Below are positions 1-9,134 of a DNA stretch of 64,000 nt, piece after piece. Source of the stretch: Thalassolituus hydrocarboniclasticus (GTDB lineage: Bacteria > Pseudomonadota > Gammaproteobacteria > Pseudomonadales > Oceanobacteraceae). The notes beneath the pieces are model-generated. The model was not told the DNA's origin and ran no database searches. It saw nothing but the letters and a program-made list of their open reading frames with translations. The translations under genes and the position numbers were made by a program. The DNA lies in NCBI RefSeq assembly GCF_025345565.1, contig NZ_CP054475.1, positions 1,890,448 through 1,954,447 on the forward strand. Reading direction: 5' to 3'. The first letter of the stretch is position 1; every line of letters begins with the position of its first letter.

Positions 1-1
1 G

Positions 2-1663
2 CATATGCTGTCGACGCACAGTTTTAACGCGCTGCTGAAAACGCTGGAAGAGCCTCCGGCGCATGTGAAATTTTTGCTGGCCACTACCGATCCGCAGAAA
101 CTGCCGGTCACGGTGCTGTCACGCTGTCTGCAGTTCAGCCTGAAGAATATGACCCCCGAGCGTATTGTCTCTTATCTGGGCAAGGTGCTTGAGGCTGAAA
201 AGATCGGCTACGAAGAGCCGGCATTATGGCAGCTTGGCCGTGCTGCACAGGGCAGTATGCGTGATGCACTCAGCCTGACCGATCAGGCGATTGCCTATGG
301 TGAAGGGCTGGTCGGCGAAGCTCAGGTTAATGCCATGCTCGGCACCATGGATCGTGGCCGGTTGTTTAAAATGGCTGAAGTTATGGCCAGGGCCGATGCT
401 GCGGAGGTGATGAATGAAGTCGCCGCCATGGCTGAGCATGGACCGGATTATGATGAAGTACTGCAGGGCTTGTTGACCATCTGGCACCGTGCTGCGTTAG
501 GTCAGGTTGTTCCTGATGCCATTGAAAACTCTCAGGGCGATCGTGAAGCTGTACTGCAGCTGGCGCTGGCCATGCAGCCGGAAGATCTGCAGCTGTACTA
601 CCAGATCGCCCTTAGTGGTCGCGCTGACCTGGCTCTGGCACCGGACCCGCGTCAGGGCTTTGAAATGATTCTGCTGCGCATGCTGGCATTCCGCCCGGCG
701 CCTGCGGCTCCGCTGGAGCTGGATCTGGAATCGGCGCTGCAAAAAAAAAAGCGTCTCAGCTCTGAATCTCTGAGTGGTTCCTCTCCTGTTGTAACGGCTG
801 TTGCCTCTCCCGCTTCCCTTGTGGCTGATACGGATGAGGGGGAGCAGGGCCCGGCGGCTGTTTCTGACATTTCACCTGCATCCGACCCTTCAGTGGGTTC
901 TGTGCTGGCCGATGATGAAGATCACCCGGCCGACATCGCCGGCAGCGCAGTGGTTAATGAGTCTGCTGATGCAGGCACTGCGGAAGTGGTTGCAGAACCT
1001 TCCGGCCATGAGTCACAGCAGTCCGCCTTGTTGCATCAATCGGTAACGGCTGGGCCGGAAGATACTGCTGCGGTAAAACCATCAGCTTTAACGGATGTTC
1101 CATCCTCTGCCAATGATTCAACCCCAGGTCTGGCAACCATGATGGATGATGATGGCCCGCAGATTATGCAGGTTGTTGTGGGGCAGGACGAGAACCGCGG
1201 GCCGCTGATCAGTGAAAGCCGCCACGCCGCTGAGCAGGATCTGGCGGTCGGGACACCTTCTGCTGCAGAGGATGATGCCGCGCCAACACCATACACCTGG
1301 TGGCAATGGGTGAATAAACTGAAGCTGGCCGGGCTGCCGATGGCCATTGCCCGTAACAGCGCACTGGTTCAGGTTGATGGTGATCGTTATATCTTTGATG
1401 TTGACCCGGTTCAGGGCGCATTATTTAACGATGGTCAGCGCCTGCGTATTCAGGAAGCCATGCGTGAATGGCTGCCACAGGCGGTGGTCGAAATGGCATT
1501 GCGGCTGCCGCGGGGAGAAACACCGGAACAGCGCCGCCAGCGTGAAGCGGCTGAAGCTCATTATGGGGCGAAACAAGCGATTGAAGCCGACCCGTTAGTG
1601 CAGCGGGTTCTGGCAGAATTTGGCGGATTTGTCATCGACGACACAATCCGTCCGGTAAGTTAA
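2..1663 (+). CDS. dnaX: DNA polymerase III subunits gamma/tau (DnaX), 5' end missing
   Basis: This is the clamp-loader ATPase of the replicative DNA polymerase; tau also links the core polymerases and DnaB. The reading frame is open from base 2, so the N-terminal Walker A part lies outside the window. The fragment opens in the conserved segment with [14 protein letters not shown] and [19 protein letters not shown] (arginine finger SRC region), followed by the domain II/III helices. A low-complexity acidic linker (about residues 250-415 of the fragment) leads to the tau C-terminal domain starting near [11 protein letters not shown]. An A10 run inside the gene (741-750) may produce the short gamma form. 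It heads an operon-like run with ebfC and recR, the usual gammaproteobacterial order. Confidence 0.97.
   Translation, partial: HMLSTHSFNALLKTLEEPPAHVKFLLATTDPQKLPVTVLSRCLQFSLKNMTPERIVSYLGKVLEAEKIGYEEPALWQLGRAAQGSMRDALSLTDQAIAYGEGLVGEAQVNAMLGTMDRGRLFKMAEVMARADAAEVMNEVAAMAEHGPDYDEVLQGLLTIWHRAALGQVVPDAIENSQGDREAVLQLALAMQPEDLQLYYQIALSGRADLALAPDPRQGFEMILLRMLAFRPAPAAPLELDLESALQKKKRLSSESLSGSSPVVTAVASPASLVADTDEGEQGPAAVSDISPASDPSVGSVLADDEDHPADIAGSAVVNESADAGTAEVVAEPSGHESQQSALLHQSVTAGPEDTAAVKPSALTDVPSSANDSTPGLATMMDDDGPQIMQVVVGQDENRGPLISESRHAAEQDLAVGTPSAAEDDAAPTPYTWWQWVNKLKLAGLPMAIARNSALVQVDGDRYIFDVDPVQGALFNDGQRLRIQEAMREWLPQAVVEMALRLPRGETPEQRRQREAAEAHYGAKQAIEADPLVQRVLAEFGGFVIDDTIRPVS
740..774 (+). other. 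dnaX slippery run (predicted programmed frameshift or transcript slippage site)
   Basis: Ten consecutive A (741-750) are read CAA AAA AAA AAG in the tau frame. A -1 shift reads GCG TCT CAG CTC and then TGA at 763-765. A +1 shift meets TGA at 771-773. A weak hairpin follows (CTCAG 755-759 with CTGAG 770-774), and a GGAG lies upstream at 715-718. Known dnaX genes make gamma by -1 ribosomal frameshifting (E. coli) or transcriptional slippage (Thermus), so a gamma product ending just after the run is the inference. Confidence 0.7.
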
Positions 1664-1685
1664 ATACAGAAATCGGAGAATCCTT

Positions 1686-2012
1686 ATGATTAAAGGCGGA
1701 ATGGGCAACCTGATGAAGCAGGCCCAGAAGATGCAGGAGCAGTTGCAGCAGGCTCAGGCAAAGCTGGCAGACGCAGAAGTAACCGGTGAATCCGGTGCAG
1801 GACTGGTAAAAGTAACCATGAACGGTCGTCATGATGTAAAACGGGTTGAGCTGGATGACTCCATCATGGAAGAAGATAAAGAAATGCTGGAAGACCTGCT
1901 GGCTGCTGCGGTCAATGACGCCGTGCGCAAAATTGAACAGCAGAATCAGGAACAGATGGGAAAACTGACCGCCGGAATGGGTCTGCCTGCAGGTATGAAG
2001 CTGCCATTCTGA
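1686..2012 (+). CDS. ebfC: YbaB/EbfC family nucleoid-associated protein
   Basis: A 108-residue DNA-binding protein that forms a dimer and coats the nucleoid in the family. It opens with [20 protein letters not shown] and has the long N-terminal helix, the central sheet with [16 protein letters not shown], and the acidic [14 protein letters not shown] segment typical of YbaB. The ATG is preceded by GGAG (1676-1679). It sits between dnaX and recR, an arrangement conserved in many bacteria, and is probably co-transcribed with both. Confidence 0.96.
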   Translation: MIKGGMGNLMKQAQKMQEQLQQAQAKLADAEVTGESGAGLVKVTMNGRHDVKRVELDDSIMEEDKEMLEDLLAAAVNDAVRKIEQQNQEQMGKLTAGMGLPAGMKLPF

Positions 2013-2013
2013 T

Positions 2014-2619
2014 ATGCAGTTACCAGCACAGTACCGCCAGTTGGTTGAATGCTTTGATGCCTTGCCGGGCATTGGCCCGCGTGCCGCTGCGCGTCTGGCT
2101 CAGTATGTGCTGGAGCAGAATGCCGGTGAGCGTTTGCAGCGGGCTATCCTGAATGCCCGCCAGACTCTGCAGCATTGCAGCAGTTGCCGCAGTTACAGTC
2201 AGGATAACCTTTGTCCGCTATGCGCTGACAAAGCGCGTATGGTATGGCGTTTACTGGTGGTAGCCGGGGTTGATGATCAGGCGCGCTGGGAAGATGCAGG
2301 GTATCGTGGTCACTACTTTATTTTGCACGGACTGTTATCGCCGGTAGCGGGTATTGGTCCGCGTCAGTTGCATCTTGATGATCTGAAGCAGCGGGTTATG
2401 ACTCTGCTGGCGGAGGCCTCTGCCGAGCAGCCTTTGCTGGTGCAGGTGGTGCTGGATTCATCGGTTGAATCTGAAGCGACCGGGCAGTTTGTTGAAGATA
2501 TGCTGGCCGGTATGAATTGCCGTACGCAGCTTTTGCGTCCTGAGCAGCTGGAGGCCGACCTGCAGCGCCTGCGGATTCAGTCGCCCGCGGACCTTGCTGC
2601 TGCAGGAACTGAACAATGA
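2014..2619 (+). CDS. recR: Recombination mediator protein RecR
   Basis: RecR works with RecO (and RecF) to load RecA on single-stranded DNA coated with SSB. The 201 residues match the family length. Visible are the helix-hairpin-helix segment (LPGIGPRAAARLAQY), a four-cysteine zinc motif (CSSCRSYSQDNLCPLC, about residues 54-69), and a Toprim domain with YFILHGLLSPVAGIGP. The start lies one base after the ebfC stop, so translation is probably coupled. Confidence 0.97.
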   Translation: MQLPAQYRQLVECFDALPGIGPRAAARLAQYVLEQNAGERLQRAILNARQTLQHCSSCRSYSQDNLCPLCADKARMVWRLLVVAGVDDQARWEDAGYRGHYFILHGLLSPVAGIGPRQLHLDDLKQRVMTLLAEASAEQPLLVQVVLDSSVESEATGQFVEDMLAGMNCRTQLLRPEQLEADLQRLRIQSPADLAAAGTEQ

Positions 2620-3797
2620 CGCGCCTGAAAATACCGCAGCCGCAATGGGTTACAACGGATACTCAGTTAGAGGATGTTTGCCGTCTCTGGTGTCGGGAAG
2701 CCTATATTGCCGTTGATACCGAATTTGTCCGCACTACCACGTTTTATCCTGAAGCCGGTTTGTTGCAGGTGGCTGACAGTCAGGGCAGTTATCTGATCGA
2801 TCCATTAACCATTACGGACTGGCAGCCGCTGATTGAAGTGCTGCAGCATCCTCTGGTAGTTAAAGTCTTTCACGCCTGCGCTGAAGATCTGGAAGTTTGC
2901 CGTCGTCTGACGGGTGTGGTGCCGTCACCACTGGCGGATACTCAGATTGGTGGCGCCATGGCCGGGCTGGGTGCATCCATGGGGTTTCAGCGCCTGGTTA
3001 AAGAAGTACTGAATATCAATCTGCCGAAAGAAGAAACGCGTTCCAACTGGCTGATGAGGCCATTACGTGAAGAGCAGATCAGCTATGCCGTTGCCGACGT
3101 TCACTATCTCTATCGTCTTTATCCTAAACTGGTGTCGCAACTGAAAAAGCTTGGCCGCCAGGCCTGGCTTGCCGAAGACTGTGAACGCTTGCTGAGCATG
3201 TCGGAGAAGTCTGAAAAGGCTCAGCTGTATTTTCGCCGGGTTAAATTAGCGTGGAAGCTGCGTCCGCAGGAATTATTGCTGCTGCAGCATCTGGTGTTGT
3301 GGCGTGAGCAACAGGCACGTGAGCGTAATGTGCCACGCAACAAAGTCGTTGATGACAACAGTTTATGGAATATTGCGCGTTTTAAAGCGCGCAACCGCGA
3401 TCAGCTGATCAAGGCTGGGATGCGCCCTCAGGCCGTGCGCGAAGATGGCAAGGTGTTGCTGGATATCGTCAGTCAGGTACAGGGGATGGATAAAAGTCTG
3501 TGGCCAAAGCAACTGGATAAACCATTGTCGCCACAGGCCGGGCAATGGCTGAAATTACTTAAGGAGACCGTTACCAGTAAAGCGGAACTACTGAACATTC
3601 CGCCGGATTTGCTGGCACGGAAAAAAGCACTGGAGGCGTTAATCCGCTCCGGATACCCGAATGGTCCGTTTAAACTGCCGGAAAGCCTCAGCGGTTGGCG
3701 TAAAGCGGAAATCGGGGATTATTTAATGATGATTTTGCAGGATCAGACGAGAGTGATCTCGCTGAGAAAACAGAGCAATGACGAAAGTACTGTGTGA
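2616..3797 (+). CDS. rnd: Ribonuclease D
   Basis: A 3'-5' exoribonuclease that trims tRNA precursors. The DEDD-y exonuclease domain is intact: AVDTEFVRTTTF (Asp and Glu of motif I), FHACAEDLEV (motif II), and YAVADVHYLYRLYP (motif III with Tyr). An HRDC domain follows (about residues 205-290) with LLLLQHLVLWREQQARERN. The ATG overlaps the recR stop in ATGA, with AGGAA at 2610-2614 as ribosome site. Length of 393 is close to the family's usual 370-390. Confidence 0.95.
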   Translation: MTRLKIPQPQWVTTDTQLEDVCRLWCREAYIAVDTEFVRTTTFYPEAGLLQVADSQGSYLIDPLTITDWQPLIEVLQHPLVVKVFHACAEDLEVCRRLTGVVPSPLADTQIGGAMAGLGASMGFQRLVKEVLNINLPKEETRSNWLMRPLREEQISYAVADVHYLYRLYPKLVSQLKKLGRQAWLAEDCERLLSMSEKSEKAQLYFRRVKLAWKLRPQELLLLQHLVLWREQQARERNVPRNKVVDDNSLWNIARFKARNRDQLIKAGMRPQAVREDGKVLLDIVSQVQGMDKSLWPKQLDKPLSPQAGQWLKLLKETVTSKAELLNIPPDLLARKKALEALIRSGYPNGPFKLPESLSGWRKAEIGDYLMMILQDQTRVISLRKQSNDESTV

Positions 3798-4062
3798 CGT
3801 TTATAAAACGAAAAAGAAAGATGAAACCTATCTCTATGTTTCCCGCAAAGATGCATTGAGCCGGGTTCCGGAAGCCCTGCTGGAGCAGTTTGGTAAACCT
3901 GAACTGGCGATGACCATGATTCTTACGCCGGAGAAAAAGCTGGCGCGGGCCGATATCGATAAGGTTCTGAAAGCGCTGGATGAGCAGGGTTTCTATTTGC
4001 AGATGCCGCCAGCCAAAGAAACCTACATGCTCGATTTGTTCTGCAAACTGGACAAAGAATGA
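3778..4062 (+). CDS. ycgL: YcgL domain protein
   Basis: A 94-residue protein of the YcgL family, whose biochemical role is not settled. It begins MTKVLCDVYKTKKKDETYLY and has the conserved LTPEKKLARADIDKVL and LQMPPAKE segments. The start lies inside the end of rnd (20-base overlap). The rnd-ycgL-ycgN order is common in gammaproteobacteria. Confidence 0.9.
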   Translation: MTKVLCDVYKTKKKDETYLYVSRKDALSRVPEALLEQFGKPELAMTMILTPEKKLARADIDKVLKALDEQGFYLQMPPAKETYMLDLFCKLDKE

Positions 4063-4499
4063 GCGCGCAGCCGTTCTGGGAACAGAAAACCCTGCACGAG
4101 ATGACTCGCAGCGAGTGGGAATCTCTGTGCGATGGCTGCGGTCTGTGCTGCCTGCATAAGCTGGAAGATGAAGACAGTGGTGAGGTGTACTACACCGACG
4201 TGCACTGTCGTTATATGGACACCAGTAATTGCCGTTGCACCGTGTATCAGGAACGGAACAGCAAAGTGCCTAACTGCGTCTGGCTGAGCCCGGAACAGGC
4301 GGAAAGCTTTTTCTGGCTGCCTGAAACCTGTGCTTACCGTTTGCTGGCAGAAAAGAAACCATTATTTGACTGGCATCCGCTGGTTTCCGGTGATCCCGCA
4401 TCGGTACATAAAGCGGGTATTTCAATTCTGAACAAAGGGATTCCTGATGATCAGATTCCCGAAGATGAGTGGCAGGATCGTATTATATGGAAGGCATAA
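4059..4499 (+). CDS. ycgN: YcgN family cysteine cluster protein (UPF0260)
   Basis: A 146-residue protein with the family's cysteine cluster: CDGCGLCCLHKLEDE (about residues 26-40), then CRYMDTSNCRC and CVWL. These cysteines look able to bind zinc or an iron-sulfur cluster, but the function is unknown. It overlaps the ycgL stop by four bases (ATGA), which argues for coupled translation. Confidence 0.9.
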   Translation: MSAQPFWEQKTLHEMTRSEWESLCDGCGLCCLHKLEDEDSGEVYYTDVHCRYMDTSNCRCTVYQERNSKVPNCVWLSPEQAESFFWLPETCAYRLLAEKKPLFDWHPLVSGDPASVHKAGISILNKGIPDDQIPEDEWQDRIIWKA

Positions 4500-4837
4500 T
4501 TCAGTTCTTACCCTTTTGGGCAGCTTATCTGGTATGCGCCCTGACAGGTTATTGGTGCTGGAACCGGATGTTTTTCTGGTTGGCTGCCGACAGTGACGTG
4601 CGCCGTTTTGTGCGTATGATCGGTGCGGTGTTGTTGTTTACCCCGGCGCCCATCGCTCAGGATTCCAATTACTTTGCTCCTGCTCTGGTGGTATTACCCT
4701 TTACTGCAATCAGTGAGGGCGTGAATACTGCTCTGTATGCGCTGAACTGGTTGCTGGCTGCATTGTGTATCGGTGTACTGGTTTTGGGGATACACCAGCT
4801 GCTGCTCTGGATAAGAGGCCGTTTGCAACCGGAGTGA
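4487..4837 (+). CDS. Small inner-membrane protein of unknown function
   Basis: I do not recognise this 116-residue protein. It has about three hydrophobic segments (residues 5-22, around 45-75 and 88-110) and a short basic tail. I chose the ATG at 4487 because AGGA lies at 4473-4476; a GTG at 4469 would add six residues. It overlaps the end of ycgN and is closed by a strong terminator, so it is probably the last gene of the dnaX-to-ycgN run. Confidence 0.65.
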   Translation: MEGIIQFLPFWAAYLVCALTGYWCWNRMFFWLAADSDVRRFVRMIGAVLLFTPAPIAQDSNYFAPALVVLPFTAISEGVNTALYALNWLLAALCIGVLVLGIHQLLLWIRGRLQPE

Positions 4838-4868
4838 AAATAAGGCGCACATTGTGCGCCTTATTTAT
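4838..4868 (+). terminator. Rho-independent terminator
   Basis: A 13-bp perfect stem (AAATAAGGCGCAC, 4838-4850, with GTGCGCCTTATTT, 4854-4866) around ATT, with A-rich and T-rich flanks. It follows the small membrane gene directly. Confidence 0.9.
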
Positions 4869-5196
4869 TTTCAGTCATGACTGGTCAAACGCTATGGCTT
4901 GATTATTAAATAACCAATCGTTCAGCTTTTTTTCTCCCGTTCCTTTTCTTTTGTCCTGTCATTCAGGAATTTTTCTATCCGGCATTTTTCCCAGTCAGAC
5001 ATTTTTTTTATTCCTTTTCTGGCTAACCCATAAAACTTTGCTAGTTTTAATGCAGGAGTGTTCTGTATTTCTGACGGTTATCCTCCGGTGGCCGGCGCTA
5101 TACGGAACGGTACTTAAACTTGGGGTTTTTCCGTCAGTGGAGTAATCGGATTAGGGGCAGCAAAGACTGCGCTCTAACGGATGAGAGGTTGGAAAC
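4869..5196. other. Gene-free stretch
   Basis: About 330 bases, T-rich between 4920 and 5040, without a convincing gene, hairpin or repeat. A 64-codon open frame inside it (4951-5145) has neither a ribosome site nor protein-like composition. The promoter of the next gene must lie here, but I could not pick one with a good -35/-10 pair. Confidence 0.5.
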
Positions 5197-5865
5197 ATGG
5201 CTAATCATATCTTCATTCTGGCAACTGTGATGCTGTTGGCTGGCATTTTTGGGGGGCTGGTGAATTATTATCTGTATGGGGATAAGGATCCCGATGCAGC
5301 AAGTCTGCCACGTTTTCTTGTGGTGGGTGTGGGTGCGTCCTTTCTGGTGCCGGTGGTGCTGGATATGGTGAACAGTGAACTTGTTCTGGAGAGTCAGGGC
5401 GATCCGTCACGGTTGTTAATTTTTACCGGTTTCTGTTTGATTTCAGCGTTATTGAGCCGCTTCTTTATCGACAATCTGTCTGACCGGATTCTCAATGAAG
5501 CTCAGGTGGCGAAGCAGCGTTCCGAAGAAGTTCAGCAGAACCTGCGCATTATTCAGAGTGAACTGCTGCCATTAATCGATACCGAAACCGAACAGGATTC
5601 CGGTAACGAAGATCCTCAGGTGGTTCAGGTAAATGATGAGCTGGATGTTACTTCAACCCACGTACTGAAAATTCTCTCCAGCGGGCGCTTTATTTTCCGT
5701 TCTCTGGCCGGGGTTTGTCGTGAAGCCAATGAAGAAGAGTCGACCATTCTGAAAACACTGCATGTTTTGGTAACCCGCAGCCTGGCCGGTAAAGTCAGCG
5801 GTAAAAACGGTGTTCGCTGGCACATTACTGAGAAAGGCCGTCGCGTACTCGAATCTAACCTGTAA
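5197..5865 (+). CDS. Membrane protein with three TM segments and a winged-helix-like C-terminus
   Basis: A 222-residue protein with hydrophobic segments near residues 4-26, 38-57 and 71-90, then a polar helical stretch (95-140) and a C-terminal region (about 150-222) with ILKTLHVLVTRSLAGKVSG and WHITEKGRRVLE that looks like a winged-helix fold. It resembles the small membrane proteins sometimes annotated as YEATS-associated three-TM proteins; I hold that assignment loosely. It lies just upstream of a VWA protein gene on the same strand. A membrane-tethered sensor is one possible reading. Confidence 0.6.
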   Translation: MANHIFILATVMLLAGIFGGLVNYYLYGDKDPDAASLPRFLVVGVGASFLVPVVLDMVNSELVLESQGDPSRLLIFTGFCLISALLSRFFIDNLSDRILNEAQVAKQRSEEVQQNLRIIQSELLPLIDTETEQDSGNEDPQVVQVNDELDVTSTHVLKILSSGRFIFRSLAGVCREANEEESTILKTLHVLVTRSLAGKVSGKNGVRWHITEKGRRVLESNL

Positions 5866-5888
5866 CAGCCTTACCCCCGGGAGCAGTT

Positions 5889-8144
5889 ATGATGATTAAT
5901 CGTTGGCTGTCGGGGGTGATGCTTGTATCACTCCTGTCGTTTTGTGCCGCATCTTCTGCGGCCGAATCTCCTGCCAAGCCCTCCGATGTCCGGATTATTA
6001 TCGATATTTCCGGCAGCATGAAAGAAACAGACCCTGAAAATCTGCGCATTCCGGCGCTGAATCTGCTGGTCGAATTATTGCCTGATCAGTCGCAGGCCGG
6101 TGTCTGGACCTTTGGCCGTTACGTCAATATGTTGGTGCCGCTCGCTGCGGTAGATCAGCCCTGGCGTGAAGCGGCAAAGGAGCAGGGGAAGTCGGTTAAT
6201 TCCGTTGGGCTGTACACCAACCTCACCGAGGCGCTCGCTAAAGCCAGCTGGAAAGTGACGCCGGACAGTGGTTTCAATCACAGTGTTATCCTGCTGACTG
6301 ACGGCAAAATCGATATGGCCGAGGCTGGCCAGAATGCTGAGCAGGTTAATTCGGCAGAAAGAACCCGCCTGTTTAATGAAGTCCTTCCCGTTTATGCCGC
6401 AGCCGGTGCCCGTATTCATACGCTGGCATTATCGGATGGTGCGGATAAAGCCTTGCTGCAGCAGATCTCGTTGGAAACCGGCGGTTTGTTTTTGCAGGCA
6501 TCCAGTGCCGATGAATTACTGAAGGCATTTCTGAAGGCATTTGACCGTGCGGTGCCGGTTGAACAGGTGCCGATGGAAGACAACCGCTTTTCTATAGATG
6601 CCAGTGTTAAAGAATTCACCGCGCTTATTTTCCGTAAAGGCGGAGGCAAAGAAACCCGCCTGATGCAGCCTGATGGCACATTGATTTCTTACGCCGATGC
6701 ACAACAGCAGGATGCCGTACGCTGGCATCAGGATGTGAATTTTGACCTGATTACCGTTCAGTCACCGCAGGCTGGCAGCTGGGCTGCAGATGCTGATCTC
6801 GATCCGGATAACCGGGTGCAGATTTTGTCTGACCTTACCCTGAATGTGGAAGGATTGCCGGTCAGTCTGTTTTCCGGCAATCCGATTGAGCTGGCGATAG
6901 CGTTAAAAAATGCGGGTGAGGTGGTTGATGAAGATGCTTTGTTACGGCTGACCGACATCAGCCTGAAAGTCACTGCCCCGGATGGCCGTTCGGGCAGCAA
7001 GTTGCTATCGGATCCGGAAAACCTGCCAACCGATGGTATTTTCCGTGAAGCTCTGACCCGTTTATCGCAGGTGGGTGAGTACCGTTTTGAAATCAACGCC
7101 ATTGGCCGCACATTTCAGCGTCGTCAGGTGCTGAGTTCGACTCTTATGGAGCCTCTTCGGGTTGAAGTTCTGCCGCAGCCGGCCGAACAGCGGGTCGACA
7201 TTCGTGTTATTCCTGAAGGCGCCAATGTGGACTCCGGCCTGAGTCGTGTGATTGCCAAAATCAGCAGCCCGGATGAAAGCTCCATTATTCAGTCAATGGA
7301 ATTCGACGCGGCTCAGCAGGCCTGGTTGCTGAGTCTGAGTGCTGATAAAGGCGCGGGTATCTACGATGTCGTGCTGAATATCCGTGGCGTTTCAAAGGGT
7401 GGGGCGACCTTTAAAAGTAAGCCGGATGATATCCGCATCGAATTCCCACTGATTGATCCGGATGCGCCGCCGGCTGAAAATTCTATGGCAGCAGAAGATG
7501 CATCGGTTTCTGAAAATCCGGCGTCTGTACCTGTGGCTGAATCTCAGTCTGCAGCGATGGCGGAAGGGCAGCAGCCTCCTCAGGCGGAAACGGCAGATCC
7601 TGCCGAGCCTGTGGAAGATAAGGCGCCTGAAGAAAAAGCGCCTGAGCCTGCAGCAGAAGAGACGATAAAGCCCGATCTGGCCAAGCGTTTTGCTGAGCAG
7701 GAAGACATTGCAGAGCCTCCGGTGAAGGAAGAAGAGGGCATTGCCTGGTGGGTTTACCTGCTGTTGGCTTTGGGTAATCTCGCGGTCTTTGGTGGCGCCG
7801 GCTACTGGTGGTTTATGAAGCGCCGTCAGAGTAATGCAGCTGCGGCGGCTGCGCCTGTTTCTCATGACCGGTTGCCCGATGATCTGCCCCATGATGATCT
7901 GAGCGATGACGACTTTGCCGGCGATTTCGATGCCTTTGATGGGGAATCAGAAGAAGAAATCCCGCTGCCGTCATCAGCCCCTTCATCAATGGGGGGGGAT
8001 ACGGATATTAATGTTTCGCTGGATGATGATTTTGATATCGACCCGGATGAAAACCCGGTCGCCGATGACGACTGGGGAGAGTTTGACGCTGATAATGAAT
8101 CGTCTCCGGAATCTGCGGATGATGATGAGAACAAACCTGCCTGA
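5889..8144 (+). CDS. VWA domain membrane protein (TIGR03503-like)
   Basis: A 751-residue envelope protein: signal peptide (residues 1-25), a von Willebrand A domain starting at VRIIIDISGSMKETDP with the metal-binding DxSxS motif and LLTDGKIDM, then beta-rich domains, an acidic proline-rich stretch (about 515-610), one membrane helix (about 617-640) followed by KRR, and a very acidic cytoplasmic tail. The layout puts the VWA domain in the periplasm. GGGAG at 5879-5883 supports the ATG at 5889 (a second ATG follows at 5892). It resembles the conserved family TIGR03503, whose role is unknown. Confidence 0.75.
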   Translation: MMINRWLSGVMLVSLLSFCAASSAAESPAKPSDVRIIIDISGSMKETDPENLRIPALNLLVELLPDQSQAGVWTFGRYVNMLVPLAAVDQPWREAAKEQGKSVNSVGLYTNLTEALAKASWKVTPDSGFNHSVILLTDGKIDMAEAGQNAEQVNSAERTRLFNEVLPVYAAAGARIHTLALSDGADKALLQQISLETGGLFLQASSADELLKAFLKAFDRAVPVEQVPMEDNRFSIDASVKEFTALIFRKGGGKETRLMQPDGTLISYADAQQQDAVRWHQDVNFDLITVQSPQAGSWAADADLDPDNRVQILSDLTLNVEGLPVSLFSGNPIELAIALKNAGEVVDEDALLRLTDISLKVTAPDGRSGSKLLSDPENLPTDGIFREALTRLSQVGEYRFEINAIGRTFQRRQVLSSTLMEPLRVEVLPQPAEQRVDIRVIPEGANVDSGLSRVIAKISSPDESSIIQSMEFDAAQQAWLLSLSADKGAGIYDVVLNIRGVSKGGATFKSKPDDIRIEFPLIDPDAPPAENSMAAEDASVSENPASVPVAESQSAAMAEGQQPPQAETADPAEPVEDKAPEEKAPEPAAEETIKPDLAKRFAEQEDIAEPPVKEEEGIAWWVYLLLALGNLAVFGGAGYWWFMKRRQSNAAAAAAPVSHDRLPDDLPHDDLSDDDFAGDFDAFDGESEEEIPLPSSAPSSMGGDTDINVSLDDDFDIDPDENPVADDDWGEFDADNESSPESADDDENKPA

Positions 8145-8154
8145 TTGAACAATA

Positions 8155-8179
8155 CACCCTCAGTAAAGCGCTGAGGGTG
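8155..8179 (+). terminator. Hairpin without U-tract after the VWA gene
   Basis: CACCCTCAG (8155-8163) pairs with CTGAGGGTG (8171-8179) around a seven-base loop. No T run follows, so this is at best a weak or Rho-assisted terminator. Confidence 0.35.
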
Positions 8180-8219
8180 ATCTCCGGCCGGCACTCTCAT
8201 ATTGCTGGCCGCTAATGCC

Positions 8220-8248
8220 TTGCTGATAAGCACCCCCCTACTTATACT
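8220..8248 (+). promoter_or_regulatory. Predicted sigma-70 promoter for moxR/VWA pair
   Basis: TTGCTG (8220-8225) and TATACT (8243-8248) are separated by 17 bases, 39 bases before the MoxR start. The -10 matches consensus at five of six positions; the -35 only at the TTG. Confidence 0.45.
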
Positions 8249-8287
8249 GCTGACCTATTTTGTCGAATGAATGACTTAGAGGTTTGT

Positions 8288-9130
8288 ATGAAGTTTCAGG
8301 GCACCCAGGAATATGTTGCAACGCCGGAACTGCAGTTAGCGGTTAATGCGGCCATTGCATTACAGCGTCCGCTGTTGCTGAAAGGGGAGCCTGGTACCGG
8401 TAAAACCATGCTGGCTGAACAACTGGCCGAATCGCTGGGTACCGAACTCATCCAATGGCACATCAAAAGTACAACCAAAGCCCATCAGGGCCTGTACGAA
8501 TACGATGCGGTATCACGCCTGCGCGATTCCCAGCTGGGCGTCGACAAGGTTCACGACATTGCCAACTACATCGTTAAAGGCAAGCTGTGGCAGGCGTTTA
8601 CCGCTGATAAGCCAGTGGTGCTGCTGATCGATGAAATTGATAAGGCCGATATCGAATTCCCGAACGATCTGCTGCTGGAACTCGATAAGATGGAGTTCTT
8701 TGTGTATGAAACACAGGAGCGTATCGTCGCCAAGCACCGTCCGATCATTCTGATCACCAGTAACAATGAGAAAGAACTGCCGGATGCGTTCCTGCGCCGC
8801 TGCTTCTTCCATTACATCGACTTCCCGGATCGTGACACCATGAAAGCCATTGTCGATGTGCATTTTCCGCGCATTCAGGCTGAGCTGGTGCGTGATGCAC
8901 TGGATGTTTTCTTCGATGTGCGCAAAGTACCGGGCCTGAAAAAAAAGCCTTCCACCTCAGAGCTTATTGACTGGCTGAAACTGCTGATGGCCGATGAAAT
9001 TGGCCCCGACGTACTGCGCAATGCGGATACCAGCAAGGCCATCCCGCCATTGTACGGCGCTCTGCTGAAGAACGAGCAGGATGTACAGTTGCTGGAAAAA
9101 CTGGCTTTTATGAGCCGTCGCAAAGGCTGA
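8288..9130 (+). CDS. MoxR family AAA+ ATPase
   Basis: A 280-residue AAA+ ATPase of the MoxR group, which act as chaperone-like factors for partner proteins with VWA domains. Walker A is GEPGTGKT (residues 33-40), Walker B is VVLLIDEIDKAD (about 110-121), and sensor 1 is ILITSNNEKELPDAF with the RRC arginine segment behind it. I chose ATG 8288 because of AGAGG just upstream; an in-frame ATG at 8267 would add seven residues. The partner VWA gene starts four bases after its stop. Confidence 0.93.
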   Translation: MKFQGTQEYVATPELQLAVNAAIALQRPLLLKGEPGTGKTMLAEQLAESLGTELIQWHIKSTTKAHQGLYEYDAVSRLRDSQLGVDKVHDIANYIVKGKLWQAFTADKPVVLLIDEIDKADIEFPNDLLLELDKMEFFVYETQERIVAKHRPIILITSNNEKELPDAFLRRCFFHYIDFPDRDTMKAIVDVHFPRIQAELVRDALDVFFDVRKVPGLKKKPSTSELIDWLKLLMADEIGPDVLRNADTSKAIPPLYGALLKNEQDVQLLEKLAFMSRRKG

Positions 9131-9134
9131 TCCG

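Noticed and set aside
4951-5145. 64-codon open frame in the gene-free stretch
   Set aside because: No ribosome site, odd composition from T-rich DNA, no family resemblance.
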